A DNA stretch of 64,000 nucleotides from Shewanella electrica (GTDB taxonomy: Bacteria > Pseudomonadota > Gammaproteobacteria > Enterobacterales > Shewanellaceae): positions 372,001 to 436,000 of the forward strand of contig NZ_JAKOGG010000001.1 of assembly GCF_022321485.1 (NCBI RefSeq), in the 5' to 3' direction. This document shows, in pieces, positions 52,670-63,629 of this stretch. The notes under the pieces were generated by a model. The model saw only the letters and a list, made by a program, of their open reading frames with translations. It was not told the DNA's origin and did not search any database. How positions within the stretch are numbered: the first letter of the stretch is position 1; every line of letters starts with the position of its first letter. The translations under genes and the position numbers were made by a program.

Positions 52670-53956
52670 TTAGCCTTTGATGCGGGCAAAAACGCGATCA
52701 GCGGCGTCCAGTGTGGCTTTAATCTCTTTGTCGCCATGTGACAGCGACAAGAAACCTGCTTCAAACGCGCTTGGTGCCAAGTACACACCTTCGTCCAACA
52801 TACCGTGGTAGAAGGCTTTGAACAGTGCCAAATCACATTTAGTGACTTGTTCAAAGTGGGTCACTTTTTCTGCATCGGTGAAGAAGATACCAAACATACC
52901 GCCAACATAGTTCACCGCCATGTTGATACCATGTTTGGCCGCCGTGGCTTTTAAGCCTTCGGCCACTTGCTTGGTTTTGTCTGCCAGTGCTTCATACACA
53001 CCGTCTTTGCACAGTTCGTTCAGTTGTGCCAAACCCGCGCTCATCGCAATTGGGTTACCAGACAGCGTTCCCGCTTGGTAAACCGGGCCAGTTGGAGCGA
53101 TGTATTCCATCACCTCTTTGCGACCACCGAAAGCGCCGACTGGCATACCGCCACCAATCACTTTACCCAGCGCGGTGAGGTCAGGTTTTACGCCGTAGTG
53201 ACCTTGTGCACCACCACGAGCAACGCGGAAACCGGTCATTACTTCGTCGATGATCAGCAGTGCGCCAAATTCATCACACAAGCTACGCAGACCTTGTAAG
53301 AAACCTTCCACTGGCGGAATGCAGTTCATGTTGCCAGCAACCGGCTCGACGATGATACAAGCAATGTCTGTTGGGTTTTGTTCAAACAGGGCGCGCACTG
53401 ACGCCAGATCATTGTATGTCGCGGTGAGCGTGTGTTTGGCAAAGTCAGCAGGAATACCTGGAGAACTTGGTTGCCCCATGGTCAATGCGCCAGAGCCAGC
53501 TTTTACCAGCAGGCAGTCAGCGTGGCCGTGGTAGCAGCCTTCAAACTTCATAATCTTGTCGCGGTTGGTGTAACCACGTGCCAAACGGATAGCACTCATG
53601 GTGGCTTCAGTACCTGAGCTGACCATGCGCACTTGTTCGATTGATGGCACCATATCACGCACTTTTTCCGCCATGATGACTTCAAGTTCGGTAGGCGCAC
53701 CAAATGACAGGCCATTAGCAACGGCTTTTAATACCGCTTCGCGGATCACGGGATTGTTATGACCTAAAATCATTGGTCCCCAAGAACCAACGTAATCAAC
53801 ATAGGCTTTACCATCGGCGTCATAAATGTAAGCGCCATCAGCCTTGTCGATAAATCTTGGTGTTCCGCCAACACCATTAAACGCGCGAACTGGTGAGTTA
53901 ACGCCACCAGGAATGGTCTTTTTGGCCTGAGCGAACAGGTCTTCAGAACGGGTCAT
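52670..53956 (-). CDS. hemL: glutamate-1-semialdehyde 2,1-aminomutase
   Basis: PLP enzyme of the C5 pathway that makes 5-aminolevulinate. 428 residues. [17 protein letters not shown], the [13 protein letters not shown] region, [13 protein letters not shown], and [18 protein letters not shown] with the PLP-binding lysine. Stands between nhaD and pyrB as in Shewanella-type gene orders. Confidence 0.97.
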   Translation of the reverse strand: MTRSEDLFAQAKKTIPGGVNSPVRAFNGVGGTPRFIDKADGAYIYDADGKAYVDYVGSWGPMILGHNNPVIREAVLKAVANGLSFGAPTELEVIMAEKVRDMVPSIEQVRMVSSGTEATMSAIRLARGYTNRDKIMKFEGCYHGHADCLLVKAGSGALTMGQPSSPGIPADFAKHTLTATYNDLASVRALFEQNPTDIACIIVEPVAGNMNCIPPVEGFLQGLRSLCDEFGALLIIDEVMTGFRVARGGAQGHYGVKPDLTALGKVIGGGMPVGAFGGRKEVMEYIAPTGPVYQAGTLSGNPIAMSAGLAQLNELCKDGVYEALADKTKQVAEGLKATAAKHGINMAVNYVGGMFGIFFTDAEKVTHFEQVTKCDLALFKAFYHGMLDEGVYLAPSAFEAGFLSLSHGDKEIKATLDAADRVFARIKG

Positions 53957-53980
53957 ATTGCATCCTTTTTAATCGTTCAA

Positions 53981-55000
53981 TTAGCGTTCGGCTTTGCTAG
54001 AGAACCAGTTTACTGGACATTCATATTGTTCCAGTTGGTCTGCCACGCCGAGCGTTAGTGCAAACAGTGCCATACGGATCAACAAACCATTATCTGCTTG
54101 ACGGAAAATGGCCAAGCTTGGGTTGTTGTTCAAATCATTATCCAGCTCATTTGCCTGCGAACGAGAATCGCGCGGCAGTGGATGCATGATCACTGTGTTG
54201 GATTTACAGTTTTTAGTGTAGATAGCGCTGTTGAGTCGAAACTTACCGCGATATTTATCTGCTTCGTCTTGTGAGGGAAAACGCTCTTCCTGAATACGGG
54301 TCAGATACAAAATATCTGCCTGATGCAGATTACCTTCCAATTGGTCGGTAATTGTGACGCGGTGGCCAGCGTTTTCAATGTCGGTGATCACATAGTCTGG
54401 CATCGCCAGCTCTTTTGGCGAAATCAGCGTGAAGGTGATGTTTTTATACATGCACAGCAGGCGTGACAATGAGTGCACGGTACGGCCGTATTTCAGGTCG
54501 CCGACCATGGCAATGTGCATGCCGTTGATGGTCATGCCATTACTGTTCAACTCTTTTTGGATGGTGAACAGATCGAGCAAGGCTTGGGTTGGGTGTTCGT
54601 TGGCACCGTCACCGCCGTTAATCACGGGAACGCGTGAACCTTGGGCAAACTCAGCAACAGAGTGCGATTGCGGGTGACGCATGGCAATCACATCAGAATA
54701 GCTCGACAATACGCGAGCGGTGTCATACAGCGATTCACCCTTAGACAATGACGAGTTAGCCATGCCTACTGTTTCAGATACGCGGCCGCCCAGTAGGTCA
54801 AACGCACAGCTGAAGCTGACGCGAGTACGCGTGCTAGGTTCAAAAAACAGGTTGCCGAGAATAGCGCCGTCTAATACACGAGTACGCTTCTCACGCAGTG
54901 CATAGGGAGTCATTTTCTGAGCAACATCAAAGATGGTTTGAATCGAGTCCAGATTTAACTGGTTCACAGAGAGGATATGGGATCCCTGGAATTGGTTCAT
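53981..55000 (-). CDS. pyrB: aspartate carbamoyltransferase
   Basis: 339 residues, longer than the E. coli catalytic chain. FFEPSTRTRVSF carbamoyl-phosphate loop, HPTQALLDLFTI, and MHPLPRDSR motifs. No pyrI regulatory subunit gene follows, so it probably works without it. ATG 55000 with AGG a few bases upstream; 13 extra upstream codons rejected. A candidate -10 (TATAGT, minus strand 55077-55082) lies upstream. Confidence 0.95.
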   Translation of the reverse strand: MNQFQGSHILSVNQLNLDSIQTIFDVAQKMTPYALREKRTRVLDGAILGNLFFEPSTRTRVSFSCAFDLLGGRVSETVGMANSSLSKGESLYDTARVLSSYSDVIAMRHPQSHSVAEFAQGSRVPVINGGDGANEHPTQALLDLFTIQKELNSNGMTINGMHIAMVGDLKYGRTVHSLSRLLCMYKNITFTLISPKELAMPDYVITDIENAGHRVTITDQLEGNLHQADILYLTRIQEERFPSQDEADKYRGKFRLNSAIYTKNCKSNTVIMHPLPRDSRSQANELDNDLNNNPSLAIFRQADNGLLIRMALFALTLGVADQLEQYECPVNWFSSKAER

Positions 55001-55358
55001 CAGCCTAGTTTCCAATGTAGGGTGTGCAGGCCACGCCAAAGCTGCACAGAATTTTATGATATTTGGCTGAGAGCAGACTATAGCAGATGCGGCAGTTCAA
55101 TAAAACGCTCGGCTTTTTAAATTTGTGAACCAATCGCTAATGTATTTGTGGTGAACGGGCTATGGTTATTGCAGCTTTTGCTAATATGAAGGTAGCGCCA
55201 TGTGATGTATGGCGGATAAAACTATTGAGAAATCGGTAAATTATCAAATAATGATTGGTGAATTGTTGATGTTTGTCATAGCATTATCTCGCTGGATCAA
55301 TAAGCTATTGCAGCACGCCATTTCTCTCTCAGCCGACAACTTTTAAGTACTCAGAAGT
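55001..55358. other. intergenic region between pyrB and clcA
   Basis: 358 AT-rich bases with no gene. It should hold divergent promoters for pyrB and clcA. A candidate pyrB -10 is at 55077-55082; nothing else was identified. Confidence 0.5.
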
Positions 55359-56825
55359 ATGCCCAGATTTGCTAATTTGCATCTCCCATTGAAGGGATTG
55401 CTCAAACATCGACTGACGCCTGGCTTTTTCACTTCCCAACCCGATTATGTTGTTTTGTTGTCGCTGTCGGCGCTCGTCGGCGCACTGGCAGGGCTTATTG
55501 TGTCGATGTTTGAAGCCGCCATTCATTTGATGACCAACCAAAGGTTACATTTTTTTGATAGTTGGCAACTGCCGGTGGGGATCACTGCATTATTGGTGAT
55601 TTTGGCGGGGGCATTCGTTGCTGCACTTGGCTTTGTGTTAACGGCTAAGTTGGCGCCAGAAACCAGTGGCAGTGGTATTCCGCATGTTGAAGGCGCACTG
55701 GATGGTTTGCATGATATTCGCTGGTGGCGCGTATTGCCGGTGAAATTTGTCGCCGGTGTGCTGACGTTGAGTTCCGGTATGGTACTGGGACGTGAAGGAC
55801 CATCGGTACAGATCGGCGGCGCCGTGGGGCGCATGTGTGCGTCATTAATCGGCAAATATCCCTATGCTCCGCACGTCTTGACCGCCTCGGGCGCCGCTGC
55901 GGGTTTAGCGGCGGCATTCAATGCGCCGTTGGCCGGGATTCTGTTTATCATCGAAGAGATGCGGCCGCAGTTTCGCTATAACTTCACCTCGTTTAAATGT
56001 GTCACCCTTGCGTCCTTGATGGCGACCATCGTGCTGCGCTATTTCCACGGCCAAGATGCTGTGATGGATATTCCGACCTTTCAGGTGCCGCCGCTCGGCT
56101 CTTTGTGGTTGTTCCTGTTGCTGGGGATTATTTTTGGCGTCATCGGTACCTACTTTAATGTGTGGGTCCTGCGCTGCACCGCTTTCTTCAAACGTTATCA
56201 TCGTAACAACATCCTGCGTGTTGCTAGCACGGGCGCAGCGTTGGGTGGTTTATTTGCGTTATTCCAGCTATTTCTGCCATCGATTTCCGGTGGTGGGGTC
56301 GCGTTGATCACTGAATTTGTGCGTGAGCCAATGGCGTGGGGCATCATGGTGTTAATTTTTATGGTGCGTTTGGTGGCAACCTTAGGGTGTTTCTCCTCAG
56401 GTGCACCCGGAGGGGTGTTTGCGCCTATGCTAGCGTTGGGCACGTTATTGGGCTTGGCCTATGGCACGGTTGCTGCTGGATTATTTCCGTCGTTGGTGGC
56501 GGAGCCAGGTGTCTACGCGGTTGCGGGCATGGGGGCATTGTTTGCCGCCACGGTGCGCGCGCCAGTGACTGGCATCATCTTGGTGGTAGAGATGACCGAT
56601 AACTATCAGTTGATTATGCCGCTGCTGATGACCTGTCTTGGCGCGACCTTTATCGCGCAAGCGCTAGGGGGCAGCCCGTTATATTCCGCTTTGTTGCAGC
56701 AGTCGTTATCCACCAATGCACCGCCAGTTGCCGCTACGCCAACACCTGCTACCGAAGAGCCTGAGAATAACAATAACACCGCCGCAACGACTACCAGTAC
56801 CAGCGTGCCGACCAAAGCGGAATAG
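55359..56825 (+). CDS. clcA: ClC-type chloride channel/antiporter
   Basis: 488 residues. All three ClC filter regions: GSGIPHVEGAL, GREGPSVQIGGAVG and GAPGGVFAPMLALG. Ends in a Pro/Asn/Thr-rich low-complexity tail (EEPENNNNTAATTTSTSVP). A chloride/proton antiporter rather than channel is likely by family. The start ATG has only a weak ribosome binding site. It is read away from pyrB. Confidence 0.92.
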   Translation: MPRFANLHLPLKGLLKHRLTPGFFTSQPDYVVLLSLSALVGALAGLIVSMFEAAIHLMTNQRLHFFDSWQLPVGITALLVILAGAFVAALGFVLTAKLAPETSGSGIPHVEGALDGLHDIRWWRVLPVKFVAGVLTLSSGMVLGREGPSVQIGGAVGRMCASLIGKYPYAPHVLTASGAAAGLAAAFNAPLAGILFIIEEMRPQFRYNFTSFKCVTLASLMATIVLRYFHGQDAVMDIPTFQVPPLGSLWLFLLLGIIFGVIGTYFNVWVLRCTAFFKRYHRNNILRVASTGAALGGLFALFQLFLPSISGGGVALITEFVREPMAWGIMVLIFMVRLVATLGCFSSGAPGGVFAPMLALGTLLGLAYGTVAAGLFPSLVAEPGVYAVAGMGALFAATVRAPVTGIILVVEMTDNYQLIMPLLMTCLGATFIAQALGGSPLYSALLQQSLSTNAPPVAATPTPATEEPENNNNTAATTTSTSVPTKAE

Positions 56826-56945
56826 GCAGGCCGTTTTATGAAAGCGCTGCTCAAACATTAGACGTATACGGTAGCGCTTTTTTCATGGTGCCTTGTTGCG
56901 ATATGATGGCAAGTTACTTCGATTTTTAGACAAGGTAGTATTTTC

Positions 56946-57743
56946 ATGGCTTCACTTCGCCGCTGGTGGTTTCGAACCCAATTGCGAGAGCGCCAGCTAC
57001 GGCCCTCATCCAACTATTTATTAGCGCTGGTACTGGTCGCATTTTGTGCCGGTGCGCTAACTTACTACTTATACTCAGATAGCTCGCCGACCGGTGGCGG
57101 AAATGCGCGTAAACAACTGGCAAAGTATCAGCATGAGTTGGAAACCCAGGCGAACGCACTGGCGAGCCGCAACCTTGAATTGGCGCTAGCACAAAACACC
57201 AATAAAGAGATGCAGGACCTGTTTACCAAACAACACCAGCGCCAGCAGGAATTGGAACGTGAGCTAGCCTTTTATCGCAGCGTGATGGCGCCAGAAAACA
57301 ACGTCGATGGGGTGGCGATCAACAGCCTAGAGTTACAGCCGAAGCCATTGCCACAGCAGTTTCGAGCCAAGTTGATTTTAACGCAACTGAAGAAACGTAA
57401 GCAGCAACTGGCGGGTTATGCGGCGCTGACACTGAAAGGGATTAAAGACGGCAAAGACGTTGAGATCCCGTTGGCTTCGATCAACAATGGCGCTAAACTC
57501 GAATTCAGTTTTCGCTATTTTCAGGTGATTGAGACCGATATCTCACTGCCTGAGGCATTTGAGTTACAACAGATTGCGGTCAAAGTGGTCGTGCCAAAAA
57601 GTCGTTGGAGTAACGGCGGTGAAACGGAGCAGAGCTTCAGTGCATCAGAATTACTCAACGGTGAGAAAGACGCCAGCATAATACTTGAACAAGATAGTCA
57701 GGTAATAGATAATCCGCCGCAGCAAGAAGACGTCAAGGGGTAA
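56946..57743 (+). CDS. DUF6776-type membrane-anchored coiled-coil protein
   Basis: 265 residues. Basic N-terminus, one membrane helix ([19 protein letters not shown]), coiled coil ([20 protein letters not shown]), then a periplasmic beta domain ([41 protein letters not shown]). The pattern matches small anchored proteins annotated DUF6776 in Shewanella and relatives; no function is known. Ends three bases before erpA, so cotranscribed. Confidence 0.8.
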   Translation: MASLRRWWFRTQLRERQLRPSSNYLLALVLVAFCAGALTYYLYSDSSPTGGGNARKQLAKYQHELETQANALASRNLELALAQNTNKEMQDLFTKQHQRQQELERELAFYRSVMAPENNVDGVAINSLELQPKPLPQQFRAKLILTQLKKRKQQLAGYAALTLKGIKDGKDVEIPLASINNGAKLEFSFRYFQVIETDISLPEAFELQQIAVKVVVPKSRWSNGGETEQSFSASELLNGEKDASIILEQDSQVIDNPPQQEDVKG

Positions 57744-57745
57744 TA

Positions 57746-58096
57746 ATGACTGAGCAAGCAGACGCAGCAATGCCGATTTCATTTACAGATGCGGCAGCAG
57801 CCAAAGTAAAGGCTTTGCTAGACGAAGAGCAAAATAACGAACTTAAACTGCGTGTTTATGTCACAGGTGGCGGATGTTCAGGTTTCCAATACGGTTTTAC
57901 CTTCGATGAAAAAGTGAATGAAGGTGACTTCACTATTGAGAAGCAAGGTGTGCTGTTGGTGGTTGATCCAATGAGCCTACAATATTTAGTGGGCGGTGAA
58001 GTGGATTACACCTCAGGTTTGGAAGGTTCACGCTTCTTTGTGAAGAACCCAAATGCGAAAACCACTTGTGGTTGTGGGGCAAGTTTCTCTGTATAA
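57746..58096 (+). CDS. erpA: iron-sulfur cluster insertion protein
   Basis: A-type Fe-S carrier, 116 residues. Three conserved Cys: C44 ([11 protein letters not shown]), C108 and C110 ([11 protein letters not shown]). N-terminus [15 protein letters not shown] typical of ErpA. Hands clusters to apoproteins such as IspG. Followed by a strong terminator. Confidence 0.95.
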   Translation: MTEQADAAMPISFTDAAAAKVKALLDEEQNNELKLRVYVTGGGCSGFQYGFTFDEKVNEGDFTIEKQGVLLVVDPMSLQYLVGGEVDYTSGLEGSRFFVKNPNAKTTCGCGASFSV

Positions 58097-58116
58097 CAGG
58101 TCAGTTTAGCTGACAC

Positions 58117-58147
58117 AAAAATGCCGCTAAATTTAGCGGCATTTTTT
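58117..58147 (+). terminator. erpA terminator
   Basis: ATGCCGCTAAATTTAGCGGCAT palindromic core: arms AAAAATGCCGCTAAA and the complementary TTTAGCGGCATTTTTT with a T-tract of six. Confidence 0.9.
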
Positions 58148-58250
58148 ATGCCCTAGAGCTGCTGAGCTTTAGTGTTTGTTCAATTTATTCGGCGTTAGGC
58201 GCTTACTGGAGAATAACGGCACCCCACCTGCTTTGCCTAAATCATGCTCT

Positions 58251-58291
58251 GTTAAGTAAAACAATAACCAGCAAAGGTTAACAGCCTCTAG
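58251..58291 (+). repeat. dispersed intergenic repeat, copy 3 (degenerate)
   Basis: Matches the right half of the copy at 22413-22501: ACAA(n)AA(n)GC then AAAG(n)AACAGCC(n)CTAG. Its right end is at the 3' end of the convergent small membrane-protein gene. Confidence 0.35.
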
Positions 58292-58677
58292 CTCATAATA
58301 TTGAAATTGTTTTTCCGCTGGAACCATCGACCGACCTTAGCGGTGAACAGTAACCAGAGGTGCAGCATGCTCAGTACTAATGCAACCGCAAAAATTCCCC
58401 ATTGCGGCACTACTGCCAGCGCACTGCCAGTCCACCATGTCTGCCACGCGTCGGCTAATTGCGGATTTTGTTGTAGCAGATAAGGGGCCATTGATACGCT
58501 GAGCAAGGTGAATACCGCCAAACCGCGCAGGATCCAAGCTGTGGCTTGCTGTTTCGCAAACACCGATAACACGATCATCAGCAGCAATAATGCGGGCACC
58601 ACCGCCACGCTGTTAATCAACGCAGTTGCTGCCAACACGCAGTAAACCCCACACAAGAGTAGCAGGCGTTTTGGCAT
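58288..58677 (-). CDS. small membrane protein, four predicted TM segments
   Basis: 129 residues from ATG 58677 (MPKRLLLLCGVYCVLAATAL); a GTG six codons earlier is possible. Four hydrophobic segments with a Trp-rich loop (ADAWQTWWTGSALAVV). Ends RKNNFNIMS. Not recognised. Confidence 0.65.
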   Translation of the reverse strand: MPKRLLLLCGVYCVLAATALINSVAVVPALLLLMIVLSVFAKQQATAWILRGLAVFTLLSVSMAPYLLQQNPQLADAWQTWWTGSALAVVPQWGIFAVALVLSMLHLWLLFTAKVGRWFQRKNNFNIMS

Positions 58678-58714
58678 AGTGAGCTTTATCGGCACGGCAA
58701 TATCTCGCTCTGTA

Positions 58715-59086
58715 TTAGTGCTTAGTTTTTGGCTTTAATTGGCTTTCCAACTCGTAAGGTGGCACCACAACGCCTAAATCGTCTTCCATCGGAAATACTG
58801 CGACAAATAGCTCATCGTCTTCCATGCCCGGTACCCAACGTTCCAGCCAGTCGGCTAATGGAATCGACAAAGGGCGGCACTCTTGCCATTCATCTTTGAT
58901 CCACGCAATAGCCGCCGCTTCGGTGGGCCACACTGGAATGCAATCTTCATCATCGGTGGTGAGCATGACACAGCCATCATCATCCTGAATCACCCACAGC
59001 TCTTTGTGCTCTTTCGCTTGTTCAACCAGAAATTGATAGCGTTGCTCTGGGGTGTAGTTGGCAAAATTGGTGTTACTGTTTTTCAT
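58715..59086 (-). CDS. DUF2750 family protein
   Basis: 123 residues from ATG 59086, with TAGGAAC upstream; the 35-codon extension is rejected. DUF2750 pattern: NYTPEQRYQFLVEQAKEHKE, LWVIQDDDGCVMLTTDDEDC, IPVWPTEAAAIAWI, and the acidic ending ELFVAVFPMEDDLGVVV. Small cytoplasmic protein with no known function. Confidence 0.85.
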   Translation of the reverse strand: MKNSNTNFANYTPEQRYQFLVEQAKEHKELWVIQDDDGCVMLTTDDEDCIPVWPTEAAAIAWIKDEWQECRPLSIPLADWLERWVPGMEDDELFVAVFPMEDDLGVVVPPYELESQLKPKTKH

Positions 59087-59156
59087 GGTGTTCCTACAGG
59101 TTCGGACGATGATTAAGCGGCGCATACTATCACCAGTCAATGCGCCGATAAAGCGG

Positions 59157-60272
59157 TTAATCCGCTGGGAATAGCGCACCCAATACCGCACTGCGTGAGG
59201 CGCCAGTTACCGCTGGCAAGTTCGCATGCAGATTGGCTTTAAAGCGCATAGCCAGCCAAGCAAAGGCGATACCCTCAACCCATTTAGGTGGCACACCTAG
59301 CGCATCGGTCGTTTCTATATGATGGCTGGGCAGCAGTTCAGTTAACCGGCGCATCAGTTCGCCATTGAGTGCGCCACCACCGCAGACATACACTTCGCCA
59401 GTGTCGCACAAGCGGGTGATTTCCCCGGCGATGCTGTGGCAGGTGAGATCCAACAAGGTGGATTGAATATCCTCTTCGCTCAGTTGCGAGAACTCAGATA
59501 GCTGTTGCTCTAACCATGCTTGGTTGAATAGTTCTCGCCCTGTGCTTTTGGGCGCCGGTTGTGAAAAGTAGGGATGTGACAGCAGCTGCGTCAGTAGTGG
59601 AATCGAGCTGATCCCTGCAGCGGCCCATGCGCCATCTTTATCAAATGGCTCTTGTTTAACCTGCTGAATCCACGCATCAACCAAGGTATTCCCCGGGCCA
59701 GTATCGTAACCGAGTACTTGCTTGGCATCGCCCGGCAACCAAGTGACGTTGCCGATACCGCCAATATTGAGGATGACGCGATTAGCGTCTGCTTTAGCAA
59801 ACACTTGTTGGTGAAACGCGGGTACTAATGGCGCGCCTTGGCCGCCAAGTGCGATATCTTTGCGGCGAAAATCGGCGATAACATCGATGCCAGTTTCAGC
59901 GGCGATGGTGTTCGGGTCGCCAATTTGCAGGGTAAAACCAATTTCCAAATTGGGCATGTGGCGTACGGTCTGCCCGTGGCTGCCAATGGCGATAACTTCA
60001 GCTTTGTCGATATTGGCTTGCGCCAACAGGGTGTTGACTGCTTTGGCGAAGATTTTGCCCACGGTACGGTCAAGACGACCTAAACGATTGATTTCATCGT
60101 TACCGGGCTGACATAAACGTTGCAGCCCTTTGTATAAATGGTCGGGGTAATCTTCGGTGTGATGGGCAACGAGCGTGGGCTGCCCTTGGTCAAATTTAAC
60201 CAGCGCTGCATCCACGCCGTCCATACTGGTACCGGACATTAAACCGATATAATAACCTGTTGTGATATCCAT
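59157..60272 (-). CDS. anmK: anhydro-N-acetylmuramic acid kinase
   Basis: 371 residues. ASKHA kinase of murein recycling: [57 protein letters not shown]. Converts anhydroMurNAc to MurNAc-6-phosphate. Seven bases after the M23 endopeptidase gene upstream of it, so both murein genes share a transcript. Confidence 0.96.
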   Translation of the reverse strand: MDITTGYYIGLMSGTSMDGVDAALVKFDQGQPTLVAHHTEDYPDHLYKGLQRLCQPGNDEINRLGRLDRTVGKIFAKAVNTLLAQANIDKAEVIAIGSHGQTVRHMPNLEIGFTLQIGDPNTIAAETGIDVIADFRRKDIALGGQGAPLVPAFHQQVFAKADANRVILNIGGIGNVTWLPGDAKQVLGYDTGPGNTLVDAWIQQVKQEPFDKDGAWAAAGISSIPLLTQLLSHPYFSQPAPKSTGRELFNQAWLEQQLSEFSQLSEEDIQSTLLDLTCHSIAGEITRLCDTGEVYVCGGGALNGELMRRLTELLPSHHIETTDALGVPPKWVEGIAFAWLAMRFKANLHANLPAVTGASRSAVLGALFPAD

Positions 60273-60279
60273 AATCCCT

Positions 60280-61686
60280 TCACTGTTGCATTGCGACTTG
60301 AACTTGTTTTTGTTGATTGAGCGATGCCATCAACTTCTTGCTGAGCGCCATAAACGCGGTGCGTTCTTGGCTAGCAATCGGGTCGGCTTTTGGCAGTTCA
60401 ACCGTTCGAGGGTTGCGGTGCACGCCATTGACAATAAATTCGTAGTGTAGGTGAGCACCGGTCACGCGTCCGGTTTTCCCTAAGGTACCAATGATCTGCC
60501 CCTGTTTCACCGTGTCACCAACTTTTACTTTACGCTTGTTGAGGTGCAGATATTTGGTGGTGTAAGTCGCATTATGGCGAATAAACACATAATTACCATT
60601 GAACTGGTTGTAACTGGCTTCAACCACTTTACCGGCGCCCGCCGCTTTAATTGGTGTGCCAATGGCGGCAACATAATCAACGCCACGGTGTGGTCTAACT
60701 AATCCGGTCACTGGATGTAAACGTTTCGGGTTGAAATTAGAACTCACGTATTTGAAGTCGACCGGCGAGCTTAAGAAGGCTTTGCGCATACTGCGGCCAT
60801 CTTCGGAATAATATTTGCCATCGGCGTAACGTATTGCAGTAAAGCGCTTGCCTTGGTTGATAAACTCAGCGGCGAGAATATTGCCGCTACGGAGATATTC
60901 ACCATCGGCATACTCTTGCTGATAAATCAGCGAGAAACTATCGCCGTTGCGAATGTCGAGGGCAAAGTCGACGTCCCAGCCAAAAATAGCCGCCAGCTGC
61001 ATGATCTGCGCTGGATTTAATCCAGCATCAACCCCAGCGTTCCAAAAGTTACTTTTAATGGTGGCATTGACGAAGGTTTGGCGGTTTTCAACTTGCTTGG
61101 CTGCGACGGTTTCATGGTAGCCAGTGGCATCGCGATTGACGGTTAAGGTGGAGATGGCATCAATACGATATTGCAGCAGTTTGAGCGCACCGTCAGCGTC
61201 TTTGGCAATCGTTATCTCTTCACCGGGCATAATCTTAATGAGGTGTTCTTTCGCTAACGGCAGTTGGGTGATGTCATACACTTCACGCGCCGTTAATGAC
61301 GCACGCTGGAACACGGCGGCGAGGGTATCGCCACGCTTAACTTCGAAATGTTCCAACTCTGCGACATTCGGAGCTTGTTTATCGACTTGTGGCTCTAAGG
61401 CTTCGCTGGTTTTGTCTGCAAGGTCGGCGGTAATCGCTTCAGCGGCTTGCTCTGAGGCTTCCACTTCACCACTTTCCTCAATGTTTTGCACTGTTGGCGC
61501 ATCTGGCGTGCGAAACGCTAGTGGCACGTCATAGCGAGTCTTTGACGTATTCGATGGTGTCTGTTTGGAGGCTTGAGCGCTTTCCGGCGGAATAAACATG
61601 AGCAAGAGGGTGATCATTACCAGCACCGCAAGAATGACTTGGTGCTTTTTCGGCAGTAGTTTAAATAATGTAATGAATTTTGCCAT
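60280..61686 (-). CDS. M23 peptidoglycan endopeptidase with LysM/OapA region (MepM-like)
   Basis: 468 residues. One membrane anchor near residues 15-33 ([15 protein letters not shown]), an acidic linker, a LysM/OapA segment ([18 protein letters not shown]), and a C-terminal M23 lysostaphin-type domain with zinc ligands H and D in [15 protein letters not shown] and H-x-H in AHLHYEF. Cuts D-amino-acid cross-links to open the sacculus. ATG 61686 with AGGCTC upstream; a longer frame is rejected. Confidence 0.93.
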   Translation of the reverse strand: MAKFITLFKLLPKKHQVILAVLVMITLLLMFIPPESAQASKQTPSNTSKTRYDVPLAFRTPDAPTVQNIEESGEVEASEQAAEAITADLADKTSEALEPQVDKQAPNVAELEHFEVKRGDTLAAVFQRASLTAREVYDITQLPLAKEHLIKIMPGEEITIAKDADGALKLLQYRIDAISTLTVNRDATGYHETVAAKQVENRQTFVNATIKSNFWNAGVDAGLNPAQIMQLAAIFGWDVDFALDIRNGDSFSLIYQQEYADGEYLRSGNILAAEFINQGKRFTAIRYADGKYYSEDGRSMRKAFLSSPVDFKYVSSNFNPKRLHPVTGLVRPHRGVDYVAAIGTPIKAAGAGKVVEASYNQFNGNYVFIRHNATYTTKYLHLNKRKVKVGDTVKQGQIIGTLGKTGRVTGAHLHYEFIVNGVHRNPRTVELPKADPIASQERTAFMALSKKLMASLNQQKQVQVAMQQ

Positions 61687-61813
61687 TGAGCCTGAATACC
61701 ACGAAAAAACAGTGACTAGATAATAAGCCGTTAGTTTACACGCTTTCAATTATGCTGGCTAACAAGTACCATAAGCCTCCTTATTTTTGTGCCTTGGGGG
61801 AGTTCTAGGCAAG

Positions 61814-63013
61814 ATGACTGATTTAGCACAAGTATTAGCAGAAATTAAACGTGGTACAGAAGAAATTCTGCTGGAATCCGATTTGCTGGAAAAGCTGAAA
61901 GAAGGTCGTCCGCTGAAGATCAAGCTTGGCGCTGATCCGACTGCGCCTGATATCCATTTAGGCCACACCGTAATTTTGAACAAATTGCGTTTGTTTCAAG
62001 AACTCGGCCACGAAGTGATCTTTCTGATTGGTGACTTCACCGGCATGGTAGGCGACCCAAGCGGTAAAAACGCGACGCGTCCGCCACTGACTCGCGAGCA
62101 AGTCAATGCCAATGCTGAGACTTACAAACAGCAAGTGTATAAAATCCTCGACCCAGCCAAAACGCGCATTGAATTCAACTCGTCTTGGTTAGAAGAACTG
62201 GGTGCAGCGGGCATGATCCGTCTGGCGTCGCATCAAACCGTGGCGCGTATGATGGAGCGTGATGATTTCAAAAAACGTTACGCTGCGGGTCAATCTATCG
62301 CGATTCATGAATTTATGTATCCATTGCTGCAAGGTTGGGATTCCGTTGCCCTGCATGCCGATGTTGAGTTGGGCGGTACTGACCAAAAATTCAACCTGTT
62401 GATGGGCCGTGAACTGCAAAAAGCCGAAGGCCAAAAACCACAAACGGTGATCATGATGCCGTTGCTGGAAGGTCTAGATGGCGTGAAGAAGATGTCTAAA
62501 TCAGCGGGCAACTATATTGGTGTGAGCGAAGCGCCAGATGAGATGTTCGGTAAACTGATGTCGATCTCTGACGAATTGATGTGGCGCTACTTTGAGTTGC
62601 TGTCGTTCCGTCCGCTGGCGGAAATTACTGACTTTAAACAACAAGTGGCTGATGGCGCGAATCCGCGTGACATCAAGATTCTGCTGGCGAAAGAGATCAT
62701 TGCACGCTTCCATGATGCAGCAGCAGCCGATGGCGCTGAGCAAAACTTTATCAACCGTTTCCAAAAAGGCGCAATGCCGGATGATATTCCGGAAGTCACC
62801 TTGGCCGCAGGCGCTGAAGGCATGGCGTTAGCCAATCTGCTGAAAGAAGCGGGGTTGGTTGGCTCAACTTCTGATGCCATGCGCATGGTTAAACAAGGCG
62901 CGGTGAAGATTGACGGCGACAAAATCGAAGACAGTAAGCAACTTTTTGCTGCTGGCACTACTGCAATTTTCCAAGTCGGTAAACGCAAGTTTGCCAAAGT
63001 GACCTTGAGCTAA
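61814..63013 (+). CDS. tyrS: tyrosyl-tRNA synthetase
   Basis: 399 residues. Class I motifs HLGH (48-51) and KMSKS (226-230), tyrosine-binding region, C-terminal S4-type domain ([31 protein letters not shown]). Length and sequence fit the TyrRS form of this clade. ATG 61814; upstream codons rejected. Divergent from the M23 gene. Confidence 0.96.
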   Translation: MTDLAQVLAEIKRGTEEILLESDLLEKLKEGRPLKIKLGADPTAPDIHLGHTVILNKLRLFQELGHEVIFLIGDFTGMVGDPSGKNATRPPLTREQVNANAETYKQQVYKILDPAKTRIEFNSSWLEELGAAGMIRLASHQTVARMMERDDFKKRYAAGQSIAIHEFMYPLLQGWDSVALHADVELGGTDQKFNLLMGRELQKAEGQKPQTVIMMPLLEGLDGVKKMSKSAGNYIGVSEAPDEMFGKLMSISDELMWRYFELLSFRPLAEITDFKQQVADGANPRDIKILLAKEIIARFHDAAAADGAEQNFINRFQKGAMPDDIPEVTLAAGAEGMALANLLKEAGLVGSTSDAMRMVKQGAVKIDGDKIEDSKQLFAAGTTAIFQVGKRKFAKVTLS

Positions 63014-63031
63014 CCACACGTTTGGTGATTA

Positions 63032-63058
63032 AAAAAGGAAGCCATGTGCTTCCTTTTT
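63032..63058 (+). terminator. tyrS terminator
   Basis: AAAAAGGAAGC and GCTTCCTTTTT around CATGT, 18 bases past the tyrS stop, with a five-T tract. Complementary A/T runs let it also serve the convergent gene. Confidence 0.92.
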
Positions 63059-63105
63059 CTTTGCCTGAAAGTGCGCTTCTGTTAAACCAGCTTCAACGCA
63101 GATAT

Positions 63106-63540
63106 TTAGGGCTGATGCGTAGCTAACTCGCAGGTGTTGGTGCTGTAAAAATGTTCATCATGGCAGCGCCAACTCAGTCCCGCTTTACTGACTTTCCAGC
63201 CGCGTTGATATTTATCAATAGACAAAATCAGCAGCATCTGTGGGTGGCTATCCGTCTGAGGTCGCAAATTATAGGTAATCACGCGGCCATTACGCTGTTG
63301 TGCATTGATTAACTCAAAGCCTTTGCCTACATAATGCTGGCTAATTGTTTCTGGGCTGGCCGTCCAGCTCGCTTGGGCTTGAGTCGCTTGCTGTAGCTGC
63401 TGATTGAACTGTTGGACGGGTTGTACGGCGTAGGACAACACCATGGGAATATCCGCCGTTATGCTGGGAGCATCAGCGGCGTGCGCGTTGGTCATCAACC
63501 ACATACCGCTGGCCAGCAACGCTAAATAGCTGTGTCTCAT
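63106..63540 (-). CDS. secreted hypothetical protein, 144 residues
   Basis: Signal peptide (LALLASGMWLMTNAHA-AD, cleavage after residue 21). Mature part is a small alpha/beta domain with VQPVQQFNQQLQQATQ, GRVITYNLRPQTD and two Cys near the C-terminus (WRCHDEHFYSTNTCEL) that may form a disulfide. GAGGTACC region precedes the ATG. Not recognised. Confidence 0.75.
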   Translation of the reverse strand: MRHSYLALLASGMWLMTNAHAADAPSITADIPMVLSYAVQPVQQFNQQLQQATQAQASWTASPETISQHYVGKGFELINAQQRNGRVITYNLRPQTDSHPQMLLILSIDKYQRGWKVSKAGLSWRCHDEHFYSTNTCELATHQP

Positions 63541-63629
63541 TGGTACCTCTTATCGATGCAATAACGCTGTAGGCGCCACTACTGAGGTATTCGACAAGCC
63601 GAGGGCAGTGAAGTTTCCACTAAGGCCAA